Assembly (NCBI RefSeq): GCF_018130245.1
Contig: NZ_JAFCKP010000001.1
Coordinates: 1,541,969-1,605,968 of the forward strand
Length of the DNA: 64,000 bases
Direction of reading: 5' to 3'
DNA from: Bradyrhizobium sp. SZCCT0231
Lineage (GTDB): Bacteria > Pseudomonadota > Alphaproteobacteria > Rhizobiales > Xanthobacteraceae
Position numbers and translations under genes: made by a program. Below are positions 8,836-18,691 of the stretch, piece after piece. The notes under the pieces are model-generated. The model was given only the letters and a program-made list of their open reading frames with translations. It ran no database searches and was not told the DNA's origin. How positions within the stretch are numbered: the first letter of the stretch is position 1; each line of letters opens with the position of its first letter.

Positions 8836-10383
8836 GTGCGATTTTTCTTTGAAAACAACGTGCTCGACGGCGACCTTCGGGAGCTCACTTGCGACGGGGC
8901 GGCCGTTCCGTTGCAGCCGCAAGTGTTCGATCTCTTGCTTTATCTGGTCGCGCAACGGGCGCGTGTGGTCAGCAAGGATGACCTGATCAGCAAGGTCTGG
9001 AGCGACCGCATCGTCTCGGATTCCGCCCTGAACAGCCGGATCAACGCCGTGCGCAAGGCGCTGGGCGACGACGGCGCGACCCAGCGCCTGATCAAGACCA
9101 TTCCCCGCAAGGGCTTTCGTTTCGTCGGCGAGGTCCGGGAAGAAGTGGCAGCATCCCCCGCTCCGGCGGAAGCCAGGGCCACTCTCCTGCGCGCGGCGGA
9201 CCGTCCGGCGATCGCGGTGCTCGCCTTCGAGAACATGAGCGGCGATCCCGCGCAGGACTATTTCGGCGACGGGATCAGCGAGGACATCCTCACCGCGCTG
9301 TCGAAGCAGCGCTGGTTCATGGTGATCGCCCGCAACTCGTCCTTCACCTACAAGGGACGCGCGGTCCACATCAGGCAGATCGCCGAAGAGCTCGGCGTCC
9401 GCTACATCGTCGAAGGCAGCGTGCGCAAGGCGGACAACCGGGTGCGCATCACCGCGCAGCTCAACGACGCCGTGTCGGGCAGCCATCTCTGGGCCGAGCG
9501 CTACGATCGCGAACTCGTCGACGTCTTCGCCGTGCAGGACGAGATCACCAACGCGATCGCCGCGGCGATCGAGCCGCAGATCCACGCGGCGGAGAATTTT
9601 CGCGCCCACCGCAAGCCGCCTGCAAGCTTGGACGCCTGGGACCTCTTGATGCGCGCGCTGTCGCACTATTGGCGCGTGACCCGGAAGGATCACGAGGCCG
9701 CGAAGGCGCTGCTCGAGCGCGCGATCGGTATCGATCCGAATTACGGTCAGGCGCTGTCGGTGCTGGCCGTGAACGACATGTTCGGCGTGCATCTCGGCTG
9801 GACCGAGCTGGCGGCGGTTGCGCCGGCCGCGGAAGCCGCCGCGCTCAAAGCGGTGCGCTGCGACCATGAGGATGCCTGGGCCCATGCCGCGCTCGGCAGC
9901 GTCTGCTTCTCGACACGCAGGCTTGCGGATGCGCTGTCCGAGTTCGAGCAGGCGCTCGCGCTCAATCCGAACTTCTCGCTGGTGCAGGGCTATTACGCGC
10001 TGGCGCTGTCCTATGCGGGACGCTCCAACGACTCGTTCGAGGCTGCGCAAAAGGCGATCCGGCTGTCGCCGCGCGATCCGTCACTGGCGATCTATCACGG
10101 TATTGCCGCCTATGCGCGCTTCACCGAGCGGCACTATGGCGAGGCCATCGCGCTCGCGCGCGAGGCGATCCGCCACCGGGGCGACCTCACCGGCGCCTAC
10201 CGCGTTCTCGCCGTCTCCGCCGGCATGACCGGCGACGGCGCGCTTGCCGAGTTGGCACTCGGCGAGCTCCGCCGCACCCAACCGGGCATCTCGCTGCAGT
10301 GGATCGCGACGCAACTGCCGTGGGCCAATGACGGAGATCGCGAGCACTATCTGGAGGGATTTCGCCGGGCGGGATTGCGGTAA
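8836..10383 (+). CDS. Winged-helix (OmpR/CadC-type) regulator with TolB-like and TPR domains
   Basis: A 515-residue protein with a GTG start. Residues about 1-100 form an OmpR-type winged helix (PQVFDLLLYLVAQRARVVSKDDLI, then RINAVRKALGDDG and KTIPRKGFRFVGEV). Residues about 125-255 form the FlgO/TolB-like domain found in adenylate-cyclase-like proteins (IAVLAFENMSGDP, GISEDILTALSK, EGSVRK). About 280-450 are tetratricopeptide repeats. There is no membrane helix, unlike CadC. It is probably a cytoplasmic transcription factor whose effector binds the TPR part. It is divergent from mddA, with tandem repeats in the shared intergenic region. Confidence 0.82.
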   Translation: MRFFFENNVLDGDLRELTCDGAAVPLQPQVFDLLLYLVAQRARVVSKDDLISKVWSDRIVSDSALNSRINAVRKALGDDGATQRLIKTIPRKGFRFVGEVREEVAASPAPAEARATLLRAADRPAIAVLAFENMSGDPAQDYFGDGISEDILTALSKQRWFMVIARNSSFTYKGRAVHIRQIAEELGVRYIVEGSVRKADNRVRITAQLNDAVSGSHLWAERYDRELVDVFAVQDEITNAIAAAIEPQIHAAENFRAHRKPPASLDAWDLLMRALSHYWRVTRKDHEAAKALLERAIGIDPNYGQALSVLAVNDMFGVHLGWTELAAVAPAAEAAALKAVRCDHEDAWAHAALGSVCFSTRRLADALSEFEQALALNPNFSLVQGYYALALSYAGRSNDSFEAAQKAIRLSPRDPSLAIYHGIAAYARFTERHYGEAIALAREAIRHRGDLTGAYRVLAVSAGMTGDGALAELALGELRRTQPGISLQWIATQLPWANDGDREHYLEGFRRAGLR

Positions 10384-10387
10384 GGCG

Positions 10388-10867
10388 CTACGTTCTCTTC
10401 CGGCGCAAATGGACGATGACGTCGAGCCGCGCGATCTCGTGGCCGGGAAGCGCCTCGGGCACCTTGATGAAGGCGAGGCCCTCGGCAACGTCCACCAGCA
10501 CGTCCTCGCCTTCGAGATAGAAGTGCGGATGCACGGATGTGTCGGTGTCGAAGAACGACTTGAGGCCGTCGGCCGCGATCCGGCGCAGCAGGCCGGCCTC
10601 GGTGAACTGGTTCAGCGTGTTATAGACCGTCGCGAGCGACAGGTACGCGTTCGCAGCCATCGCCTCTTCATAGAGGCTCTCGGCGGTGACGTGACGATGG
10701 CCGCCCAGGAACAGCAATTGGCCGAGCGCCAGGCGCTGGCGCGTCGGGCGCAGGCCGGCATTGCTCAGTAATTGCAGGCAGTGCCGCGCGCCCTGATCTA
10801 CCTCCGGCGCCACGACATCGGGTCCGCTGTCGTTGCATGCAGGGATATTCACGGCCTGAATGTCCAT
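10388..10867 (-). CDS. irr2: Fur-family iron response regulator paralogue (Irr2-like)
   Basis: A 159-residue Fur/Irr-type repressor. It has the Irr-like DNA-binding helix region (LLSNAGLRPTRQRLALGQLLF, TAESLYEEA, SLATVYNTLNQFTEAGLLRRI) and a C-terminal dimerisation part (SVHPHFYLEGEDVLVDV, ending LRRKRT). Compared with classical B. japonicum Irr as I remember it, the N-terminal Cys-Pro heme regulatory motif is missing: the corresponding stretch reads GARHCLQLL. The His-rich HxH is partly kept as HPHFYLE. The ATG at 10867 is chosen over an upstream in-frame start at 10912. It converges closely on the wHTH regulator gene, with only four bases between them. A perfect FixK-type box lies about 90 bp upstream of the start. 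Confidence 0.82.
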   Translation of the reverse strand: MDIQAVNIPACNDSGPDVVAPEVDQGARHCLQLLSNAGLRPTRQRLALGQLLFLGGHRHVTAESLYEEAMAANAYLSLATVYNTLNQFTEAGLLRRIAADGLKSFFDTDTSVHPHFYLEGEDVLVDVAEGLAFIKVPEALPGHEIARLDVIVHLRRKRT

Positions 10868-10953
10868 CGATCGTCCCACGGCTAAAGAACCAGGACGCGC
10901 GCAACACGACATCCCGCCAGTTGCTATTCGATCGCAGAAGCGGCTGCCTGGCT

Positions 10954-10967
10954 TTGATCCGGATCAA
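10954..10967 (-). promoter_or_regulatory. FixK/FNR-type box upstream of irr2
   Basis: TTGATCCGGATCAA is a perfect 14-bp palindrome matching the FNR/FixK consensus TTGAT-N4-ATCAA. It is centred about 93 bp before the irr2 start. For class II activation (centre near -41) the transcription start would fall about 53 bases before the ATG. The match is direct; regulation by FixK2 is inferred. Confidence 0.7.
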
Positions 10968-10992
10968 ATTTGGCGCCGACTGCCTCCACGCC

Positions 10993-11075
10993 GTCATTGC
11001 GAGGAGCCGTTGCGACGAAGCAATCCAGAATCTCCCCGCGAGACGGATTCTGGATTGCTTCGCGGAGCCTGTCAT
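10993..11075. repeat. Dispersed palindromic repeat (GTCATTGCGAG type), second copy
   Basis: Same family as 134-219: GTCATTGCGAGGAGCCG...GAAGCAATCCAG pairs with CTGGATTGCTTCGCGGAGCC...GTCATC. It lies between the irr2 promoter and the DUF2147 gene end and may act as a terminator or mRNA-stabilising hairpin. Confidence 0.8.
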
Positions 11076-11105
11076 CGGGCCGCGCTCCGCGCGGACCCCA
11101 CCCCA

Positions 11106-11675
11106 CTATTTCGCTTTCACCTGGATCGGCTTCGGGGTCGGCACGGCCGCCCATTCCTTGTCGGCGCGCGGGCCATTGAGATCGCCGGTCAGGCCGACGA
11201 GCTGGCCGGGCAGCACGTCGAGGGTCTGCTGCCAGGTCTGGGTCTGGCACAGGAATTTGATGAGGCAGCCTTTCAGCTTCAAGCGATCGGCGGATTCGCG
11301 CCAAAGCGACACCGAATAGAACTTGCCGTCCTCGGCATTGTAGATGTCGCCGGCAAACCGTCCCTCGGGCGTTGCCTGCAGTCCCATGATGAGCTGGTGA
11401 CCGAGCAGCGTGCGGGCGCGCTTGTCGGCATCAGGATTTTCCTTGTCGCGATAGGGCTGGCCGCGCTTGTCGGCCGGCTCCTTCATCCAGACGATGAAGC
11501 CGCAGATGCGGTCGCGCGCCGGGCCGCAGCGCTCGAGCCGGATGCGAGCGCGGCCGTCCTCGACGAGCCATGTGCCGCTAGGGTCGGTCGGGGCGGCCGC
11601 GCCGGCGCGCCCACCGATGATCATCATCGCGACGGTGATCGCGACGCGCAGCACGAAGCGAAGGAGAAGGTTCAT
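11106..11675 (-). CDS. DUF2147 family secreted protein
   Basis: A 189-residue protein with a signal peptide (MNLLLRFVLRVAITVAMMII, cleavage near GRAGAAA). The mature part matches DUF2147: DPSGTWLVEDGRARIRLERC, GFIVWMKEPADKRGQPYRDKENPD, RTLLGHQLIMGL, FAGDIYNAEDGKFYSVSLW, KGCLIKFLCQTQTWQ. DUF2147 is a small periplasmic beta-rich fold of unknown function. The ATG at 11675 fits the AAGG eight bases upstream; an ATG at 11681 is the alternative. It lies 30 bases downstream of the broken DUF3313 lipoprotein gene and is probably in the same transcript. Confidence 0.82.
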   Translation of the reverse strand: MNLLLRFVLRVAITVAMMIIGGRAGAAAPTDPSGTWLVEDGRARIRLERCGPARDRICGFIVWMKEPADKRGQPYRDKENPDADKRARTLLGHQLIMGLQATPEGRFAGDIYNAEDGKFYSVSLWRESADRLKLKGCLIKFLCQTQTWQQTLDVLPGQLVGLTGDLNGPRADKEWAAVPTPKPIQVKAK

Positions 11676-11705
11676 CTGCATGCCTTTCGTTGAGCGGGGG
11701 CCGCG

Positions 11706-12379
11706 TCAGTTCAGTTGCGCCATCAGCGCGTCGGCGCCCTTGTCGAGGCCTGCGGTGGCAGCCGCGAGCGCGCCGACGCTGGCCTTGATGTCGTAGGCGC
11801 CGGGGTATTGCTTGGTGACGTAGGCGCTGATCAGGCGTGAGGTCGAAGCGTCGAAGATCTCGACGCCGTAGATGACCGAGCCGGTCAGCATGCCCTCGCC
11901 GTCGCGTGCCGCCTGCACGCCGTTGTAGACCGCGCCGGCCATGTCGAAGCGGGAGAGCGTGCCGAGCACCGGCGTGTTGGTGACGGCGCCGGTCAGCGTC
12001 AGCCGGATGCGCAGCGTGTTCGGCCCGCGCTCGCGCACCAGAGCGAAGCGGCCGCGCAGCCGCTCGGCGAAACAATTCTGCATGTAGGCGGCGAGCGTCG
12101 CCTTGTCCTTGTCGGACATGTCGCCGAACTGATGATCCCTCCCGCGATAGACCACGACGGGATCGAGGATCACTTTATTATATGAGCATTATATGAGCGC
12201 CAATCGACCGGCGTGGAATAGCGGTAGGGCACGCGGCCGGAGGTGTCCGACTTGTCGGGGGCCATGTAGGCCGAGGACGCCATCTCCGAATAGGGCACGG
12301 GCGCGACCGTGGCACAGCCGGCCGATGCGACGCAAAGCACCAGCGTTCCCAGACCGCGCAGGGCGATCGAGCGATCCAT
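11706..12379 (-). pseudogene. DUF3313 lipoprotein gene, frameshifted by an 11-bp duplication
   Basis: The 5' part encodes a lipoprotein leader (LVLCVASAGCATVA) and runs in frame to VDWRSYNAHIIK before a TGA at 12170-12172. A second frame starts at a GTG overlapping that stop (12171-12173) and continues ILDPVVVYRGRDHQFGDMSDKDK to the natural end. Removing one copy of the tandem duplication at 12177-12198 joins them as VDWRSYNKVILDPVVVY, a typical DUF3313 transition, giving a 220-residue protein. GGAG six bases before the ATG supports the start at 12379. The GTGA overlap could let ribosomes restart, but the second piece would lack a signal sequence. DUF3313 proteins are outer-membrane lipoproteins of unknown function. 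Confidence 0.8.
12177..12198. repeat. Tandem duplication of 11 bp causing the frameshift
   Basis: ATTATATGAGC occurs twice in direct succession (12177-12187 and 12188-12198). Eleven bases are not a multiple of three, and deleting one copy restores a continuous DUF3313 reading frame. Replication slippage is the likely origin. Confidence 0.92.
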
Positions 12380-12540
12380 TCCAGACTCCTCTTGCGGCTT
12401 CTTTGGAAGGCCAACCTTTGAAATTGCAATGACGACCGCAGCCGCGCTTGGGACCAGACACGGCTGCGGCGCTCACCATTGCCGGCCCAAGGCATCGTCC
12501 GGGGCCTTTTCGGATCCCTCGGGCCGTCTCAGTGTTTCCA

Positions 12541-12569
12541 TTTATAAAACCGACCAGTTGGTTTGTAAA
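12541..12569 (-). promoter_or_regulatory. Sigma-70-like promoter with palindromic TetR-type operator as spacer
   Basis: On the minus strand TTTACA is followed after exactly 17 bases by TATAAA. The spacer is almost entirely an imperfect palindrome, AACCAACTGGTCGGTTT, of the kind bound by TetR/AcrR repressors. It faces the DUF3313-DUF2147 genes (start 12379) and lies just downstream of the TetR gene. Repression by that TetR protein is inferred. Confidence 0.65.
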
Positions 12570-12648
12570 GTCGCAAAACGGCGACCTGACACATTTGGCC
12601 GCAGGCGCGGTTTTGGGCAGCGTCCGGTTGGAATTCGTTAACGATGAA

Positions 12649-13287
12649 TCAGGCGCGCTTGCGCGGGGTTGCAGCCTTTGCCGCCGATGCCGCTCCGGAT
12701 TTTGCGGCGCGCTTCGTGGCCGGCTGTTCGAGGCCGGTCCACTGCCCGTCGTCGAGCAGGCGCGCGAACAGCCGCTGGTGCTCGTCCTTGCTGAGCGGTG
12801 ACATGCCGAACAACGAGCTCAGCAGCAGTCCGAGCGCGCCGGCCCAGCGCAACATCGCGAGATCCGGGTCGGCGGCTTCTTCCCTGATCGCCGCCATCCT
12901 CTTCATCTCGAGTTCGCGCGGCAGCGCCATCAGGCTGGGATTTTCGACCATGGCCGCAACCAGGGCCAGCGCGGCGGAATTCGGCGTAGTCGCCGCTTCC
13001 CTGATCGTGGCAAGCTGGGTCGCCAGATTGGGATTGGCCGAGGTCGCGCGCACCTTCGCCATATAATGAGTCGAGAACTCCTCGAAATGCGCCATCTGTC
13101 GCTCGAGCAATGCCTTGAGCACCGCCTCCTTGGTGCGGAACTGGTGCATCACCCCGCCCTTGCTGAGGCCGCTCTCGCGCGCGATCGCATCGAGCGTCAG
13201 CCGGCCCGGCCCGTCGCGCGCGATGATGGCGATGGCCGCTTCGAGCGCAGCGTTGCGGGACCGTTCGGAGCGCGTGGCGTTGTCCAT
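12649..13287 (-). CDS. TetR/AcrR family transcriptional regulator
   Basis: A 212-residue protein. The N-terminal HTH is typical (AALEAAIAIIARDGPGRLTL, IARESGLSKGGVMHQFRTKE). The ligand-binding domain covers about residues 75-185, and the end is Ala/Lys-rich (KRAAKSGAASAAKAATPRKRA). The ATG is at 13287. It is divergent from the ABC importer operon across about 215 bp. A TetR-type palindrome lies about 85 bp past its stop, in the promoter of the DUF3313 gene. The effector is unknown; either neighbour could be the target. Confidence 0.85.
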   Translation of the reverse strand: MDNATRSERSRNAALEAAIAIIARDGPGRLTLDAIARESGLSKGGVMHQFRTKEAVLKALLERQMAHFEEFSTHYMAKVRATSANPNLATQLATIREAATTPNSAALALVAAMVENPSLMALPRELEMKRMAAIREEAADPDLAMLRWAGALGLLLSSLFGMSPLSKDEHQRLFARLLDDGQWTGLEQPATKRAAKSGAASAAKAATPRKRA

Positions 13288-13503
13288 GGCGGACTTGTCT
13301 CCGTGACAGGAGGATGAATCAAGTGAAAACAGGACGCGCTGTACATTTTTTGTGCGAACACTGTCGAGACTTTCATCTTGCGGCGCCGAACGAGACTGTG
13401 TGAGCCTCGATATCGGATGGGGACTGGGATGGGCCGGCCGTCGCTTTGCGCGCGAGGACGTCGCGAAGCGTTTACGGCTGGTCTCGCTTGAGAAAGATAC
13501 GAC

Positions 13504-15054
13504 ATGCCAAAACGAGTGTTGCTTGGTCTTCTCCTCGCTTGCGGCCTCACGGCCCCGGTGCTGGCGCAAGAGCCGAAAACGGGGGGTGTGATCAATGCCG
13601 TGATCCAGCCCGAGCCGCCCGGCCTGATGCTTGCGCTGGTCCAGAACGGTCCGACCCAGATGGTGTCGGGCAACATCTTCGAAGGACTGCTGCGCTACAG
13701 CCCCAAGCTCGAGCCGCTGCCGGAGCTTGCCGAAAGCTGGAGCGTCAGCGAGGACGCCAAGACCTACACCTTCAAGCTCAGGAAGGGCGTGACCTGGCAT
13801 GACGGCAAGCCCTTCACCGCCGCCGACGTCCTGTTCTCGATCGAGATGCTGAAGCAGACCCATGCGCGTGCCCGCACCAACCTGGCGCAGGTCGACAAGG
13901 TCGAGGCGCCGGACGATTACACCGTGGTGTTCACGCTGAAGCAGCCGTTCGGCCCGTTCCTCGGCATCTTCGAGGTCGGCTCGATGCCGATGGTGCCGAA
14001 GCATCTCTATGGAGGCACCGACTGGAAGACCAATCCCTACAACAACGCGCCTGTCGGCACCGGCCCCTTCATGTTCAAGGAGTGGCAGAAGGGCTCGTTC
14101 ATCCGCCTGGTCAAGAACCCGAACTACTACGAGAAGGGCAAGCCCTATCTCGACGAGATCTACTGGCAGATCATCCCCGACGCGGCCGCGCGCTCGGTGG
14201 CGTATGAGACCGGCAAGGTCGACGTGCTGCCCGGCGGCTCGGTCGAGAATTTCGACGTGCCGCGGCTGTCCAAGCTGAAGGACACCTGCGTCACCGGCGC
14301 CGGCTGGGAGTTCTTCTCGCCGCTGGCCTGGCTGTGGTTGAACAACCGCCAGGGTCCGCTCGCCGACAAGCGGGTGCGGCAGGCGATCATGTATGCGATC
14401 GACCGCGACTTCGCCAAGGACGTGATCTGGAACGGGCTCGGCAAGGTCGCCACCGGCCCGTCGGCCTCGACCATCAAGTACTACACCGACGACGTGAAGA
14501 AGTATCCCTACGATCCGGCCAAGGCCAAGGCGCTGCTGAAGGAAGCCGGCTACAAGGGCGAGAAGATCCGCCTGCTGCCGCTCGCCTATGGCGAGACCTG
14601 GCAGCGCTGGGGTGAAGCCGTGAAGCAGAACCTTCAGGACGTCGGCATGACCATCGAGACGATCGCCACCGACGTTGCCGGCGGCAACCAGAAGATCGGC
14701 GACTGGGACTACGACATCGCCTTCACCTATCTCTACCAGTACGGCGATCCCGCGCTCGGGGTGGGGCGCAACTACATCTCCAGCAACATCGCCAAGGGCC
14801 AGATGTTCAACAACGTCGAGGGCTATTCCAACCCGGAGATCGACAAGCTGTTCGCCGACGGCGCCATCGCCACCCCCGATTCCAAGCGCAAGGAGATCTA
14901 CGACAAGGCGCAGAAGATCCTGGTCGAGGACGTGCCGGTGGCCTGGATGCTGGAGCTGCAATTCCCGACCATCACGCGCTGCAAGGTCAAGAACCTGATC
15001 ACCACGGGGATCGGGGTCAATGACGGCTTCAAGGATGCATGGCTCGACAAGTGA
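13504..15054 (+). CDS. ABC transporter substrate-binding protein, peptide/nickel class (SBP_bac_5)
   Basis: A 516-residue periplasmic protein with a signal peptide (MPKRVLLGLLLACGLTAPVLA, then QEPKTGG). The SBP_bac_5 domain spans nearly the whole mature chain: NIFEGLLRYSPKLEPLPELA, SEDAKTYTFKLRKGVTWHDG and FTAADVLFSIEMLK are hallmark segments. It is the first gene of a complete importer with two permeases and a double ATPase, and a palindromic repeat separates it from the permeases. The ligand could be an oligopeptide, opine or other amide-like solute and cannot be read from sequence. Confidence 0.9.
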   Translation: MPKRVLLGLLLACGLTAPVLAQEPKTGGVINAVIQPEPPGLMLALVQNGPTQMVSGNIFEGLLRYSPKLEPLPELAESWSVSEDAKTYTFKLRKGVTWHDGKPFTAADVLFSIEMLKQTHARARTNLAQVDKVEAPDDYTVVFTLKQPFGPFLGIFEVGSMPMVPKHLYGGTDWKTNPYNNAPVGTGPFMFKEWQKGSFIRLVKNPNYYEKGKPYLDEIYWQIIPDAAARSVAYETGKVDVLPGGSVENFDVPRLSKLKDTCVTGAGWEFFSPLAWLWLNNRQGPLADKRVRQAIMYAIDRDFAKDVIWNGLGKVATGPSASTIKYYTDDVKKYPYDPAKAKALLKEAGYKGEKIRLLPLAYGETWQRWGEAVKQNLQDVGMTIETIATDVAGGNQKIGDWDYDIAFTYLYQYGDPALGVGRNYISSNIAKGQMFNNVEGYSNPEIDKLFADGAIATPDSKRKEIYDKAQKILVEDVPVAWMLELQFPTITRCKVKNLITTGIGVNDGFKDAWLDK

Positions 15055-15061
15055 GCCCTTC

Positions 15062-15211
15062 CTTCTTCACCTCTCCCCGCCTGCGGGGAGAGGTCGAATG
15101 TGCGCATAGCGCACATTCGGGTGAGGGGGAGTCTCCCCGAGTCCAACTGCTGATACGCTCGCGGAGAGGCCCCTCACCCCAACCCCCTCCCCGCAAGAGC
15201 GGGGCGAGGGA
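15062..15211. repeat. Palindromic repeat cluster between ABC transporter genes
   Basis: Three stems are visible: CTCTCCCCGCCTGCGGGGAGAG, then CGAATGTGCGCATAGCGCACATTCG, then CCCCTCACCCCAACCCCCTCC paired partly with GGGGCGAGGG. This is a composite Bradyrhizobium intergenic element. Placed after the binding-protein gene, it may stabilise the 5' part of the mRNA or attenuate read-through so that the binding protein is made in excess. Confidence 0.75.
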
Positions 15212-15261
15212 GCGCACTGCCCTCGTGGCTCCAGGTCACTTCACCAACATGACTTTCTAAG

Positions 15262-16233
15262 ATGCTCTCTTTCGTCGCTCAGCGTGTCCTGAAGGGCGTG
15301 ATCGTCCTGCTCGCGATCGTCGTCCTCAATTTCTTCCTGATCCGGCTGGCGCCAGGCGACCCCGCGGTCGTGATGGCGGGCGAAGCCGGCGCCAGCGATC
15401 AGGTCTTCGTCAAGCAGCTCCGGGAGAAGTTCGGCCTCGACAAGCCGCTGCCCGAGCAGCTCTTCATCTACGTCAAGGGCGTCGTCAGCCTCGACCTCGG
15501 CTTCTCCTTCCGCCAGCAGGCACCGGTCGCGAAGCTGATCGGCGAGCGGCTGCCGGCGACGCTGCTGCTGACGCTGACCGCCTTCGCGATCTCGCTGATG
15601 CTCGGCATCCTGTTCGGCACCTTCGCCGCGCGCTTTGCCGGAACCTTTCTCGACACCGGCATCACCGTGTTCGCACTGATCTTCTACGCCATGCCGATCT
15701 TCTGGGTGGCGTTGATGGGCATTCTGCTATTCTCGGTCACCTTCGACTGGCTGCCGAGCTTCGGTTACGAGACGGTCGGCGCCAACCTTACCGGCCTTGC
15801 CCATGCGGTCGACGTCGCAAAACACCTGATCATGCCGGCGATGACGCTCGGCCTGTTCTTCATGGCGACCTACACCCGCATGACGCGCGCCTCGATGCTG
15901 GAGGTGAAACGGCTGGACTTCGTCAAGACGGCGCGTGCGAAAGGTCTCTCGGATGCCGTGATCCAGCGCCGCCACGTGCTCCGCAACGCGCTGCTTCCCG
16001 TCGTGACGCTCGCCGGCGTGCATTCCGGCACGCTGATCGGCGGCGCCGTCATCACCGAGACCGTGTTCGCCTGGCCCGGCATCGGGCGCCTGATGTACGA
16101 CGCCCTGCTGCAGCGCGACTACAACCTGCTGCTCGGCGTCTTCGTGATCTGCTCCGCCATGGTGCTGATCTTCAACCTCATCACCGACCTCGTCTATCGC
16201 CTGGTCGACCCGCGCATCGAATTCGCCTCATGA
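15262..16233 (+). CDS. ABC transporter permease, DppB/OppB type
   Basis: A 323-residue inner-membrane protein with about six helices and the BPD_transp_1 signature near the C-terminal half (RMTRASMLEVKRLDFVKTARAKGL, the EAA-like cytoplasmic loop). The N-terminus MLSFVAQRVLKGVIVLLAIV and RLAPGDPAVVMAGE are typical of DppB. Its stop overlaps the next permease start in ATGA. It forms the channel with the downstream DppC-type permease. Confidence 0.92.
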   Translation: MLSFVAQRVLKGVIVLLAIVVLNFFLIRLAPGDPAVVMAGEAGASDQVFVKQLREKFGLDKPLPEQLFIYVKGVVSLDLGFSFRQQAPVAKLIGERLPATLLLTLTAFAISLMLGILFGTFAARFAGTFLDTGITVFALIFYAMPIFWVALMGILLFSVTFDWLPSFGYETVGANLTGLAHAVDVAKHLIMPAMTLGLFFMATYTRMTRASMLEVKRLDFVKTARAKGLSDAVIQRRHVLRNALLPVVTLAGVHSGTLIGGAVITETVFAWPGIGRLMYDALLQRDYNLLLGVFVICSAMVLIFNLITDLVYRLVDPRIEFAS

Positions 16234-17069
16234 AACAGTTCTGGAAATCGATGCTGAAGAGCCCGAGCGGCGTCATCGGCCTCATCATCCTCCTGCTAGC
16301 AATCTCCGTCGCGGTGTTCGGACCGATGCTGTTCCCGAACTCGCCCTGGCGCATGGTGCAGCGGCCGTTCCTGCCGCCGTTCACGGTCTCGACCGTGCCG
16401 CTCGGAACGGACGCGCTCGGCCGCGACGTGTTCGCCGGCATGATCTTCGGCGCCCGCGTCTCGCTGCTGGTCGGCCTCGTCTCCACGCTGGTCGCGCTGG
16501 TCGTCGGCGTGCCGATCGGCGCCATGGCCGGTTATTTCGGCGGCAAGGTCGACGACGCCTTGATGCGCTTCACCGAGTTCTTCCAGACCATTCCGAGCTT
16601 CGCGCTCGCCATCGTGCTGGTCGCGATCCTGCAGCCCTCGATCTATTCGATCGTCGCCTCGATCGCGGTGGTGAGCTGGCCGCCGGTCGCCCGCCTCGTC
16701 CGCGGCGAGGTGCTGTCGCTGCGCACGCGCGAATATGTCCAGGCCGCCGTGGTCACCGGCCAGAGCAACAGCTGGATCATCCTGCGCGAGATCCTGCCGA
16801 ACGCGTTGTCGCCGGTGATCGTGCTGGCCTCGCTGATGGTGGCGACCGCGATCCTCCTGGAATCTTCGCTGTCGTTCCTCGGCCTCGGCGATCCCAATTT
16901 GATCTCCTGGGGCTACATGGTCGGCGCCGGCCGCACCGTGATCCGGCAGGCCTGGTGGATCACGGTGTTTCCCGGCATCGCCATCCTGATCTCGGTGCTC
17001 GGGCTGAACCTGATCGGCGAAGGCCTCAACGATGCGCTCAATCCGCGCCTGTCGCGGGAGGGTCGCTGA
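16230..17069 (+). CDS. ABC transporter permease, DppC/OppC type
   Basis: A 279-residue inner-membrane protein. The N-terminal helix (GVIGLIILLLAISVAVFGPM) is followed by a soluble stretch with TVPLGTDALGRDVFAGMIFGA, the usual DppC signature. The EAA-like loop is VRGEVLSLRTREYVQAAVVTG. It starts in an ATGA overlap with the DppB-type gene and ends two bases before the ATPase gene, so all three are coupled. Confidence 0.92.
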   Translation: MKQFWKSMLKSPSGVIGLIILLLAISVAVFGPMLFPNSPWRMVQRPFLPPFTVSTVPLGTDALGRDVFAGMIFGARVSLLVGLVSTLVALVVGVPIGAMAGYFGGKVDDALMRFTEFFQTIPSFALAIVLVAILQPSIYSIVASIAVVSWPPVARLVRGEVLSLRTREYVQAAVVTGQSNSWIILREILPNALSPVIVLASLMVATAILLESSLSFLGLGDPNLISWGYMVGAGRTVIRQAWWITVFPGIAILISVLGLNLIGEGLNDALNPRLSREGR

Positions 17070-17071
17070 CG

Positions 17072-18691
<1,620 letters not shown>

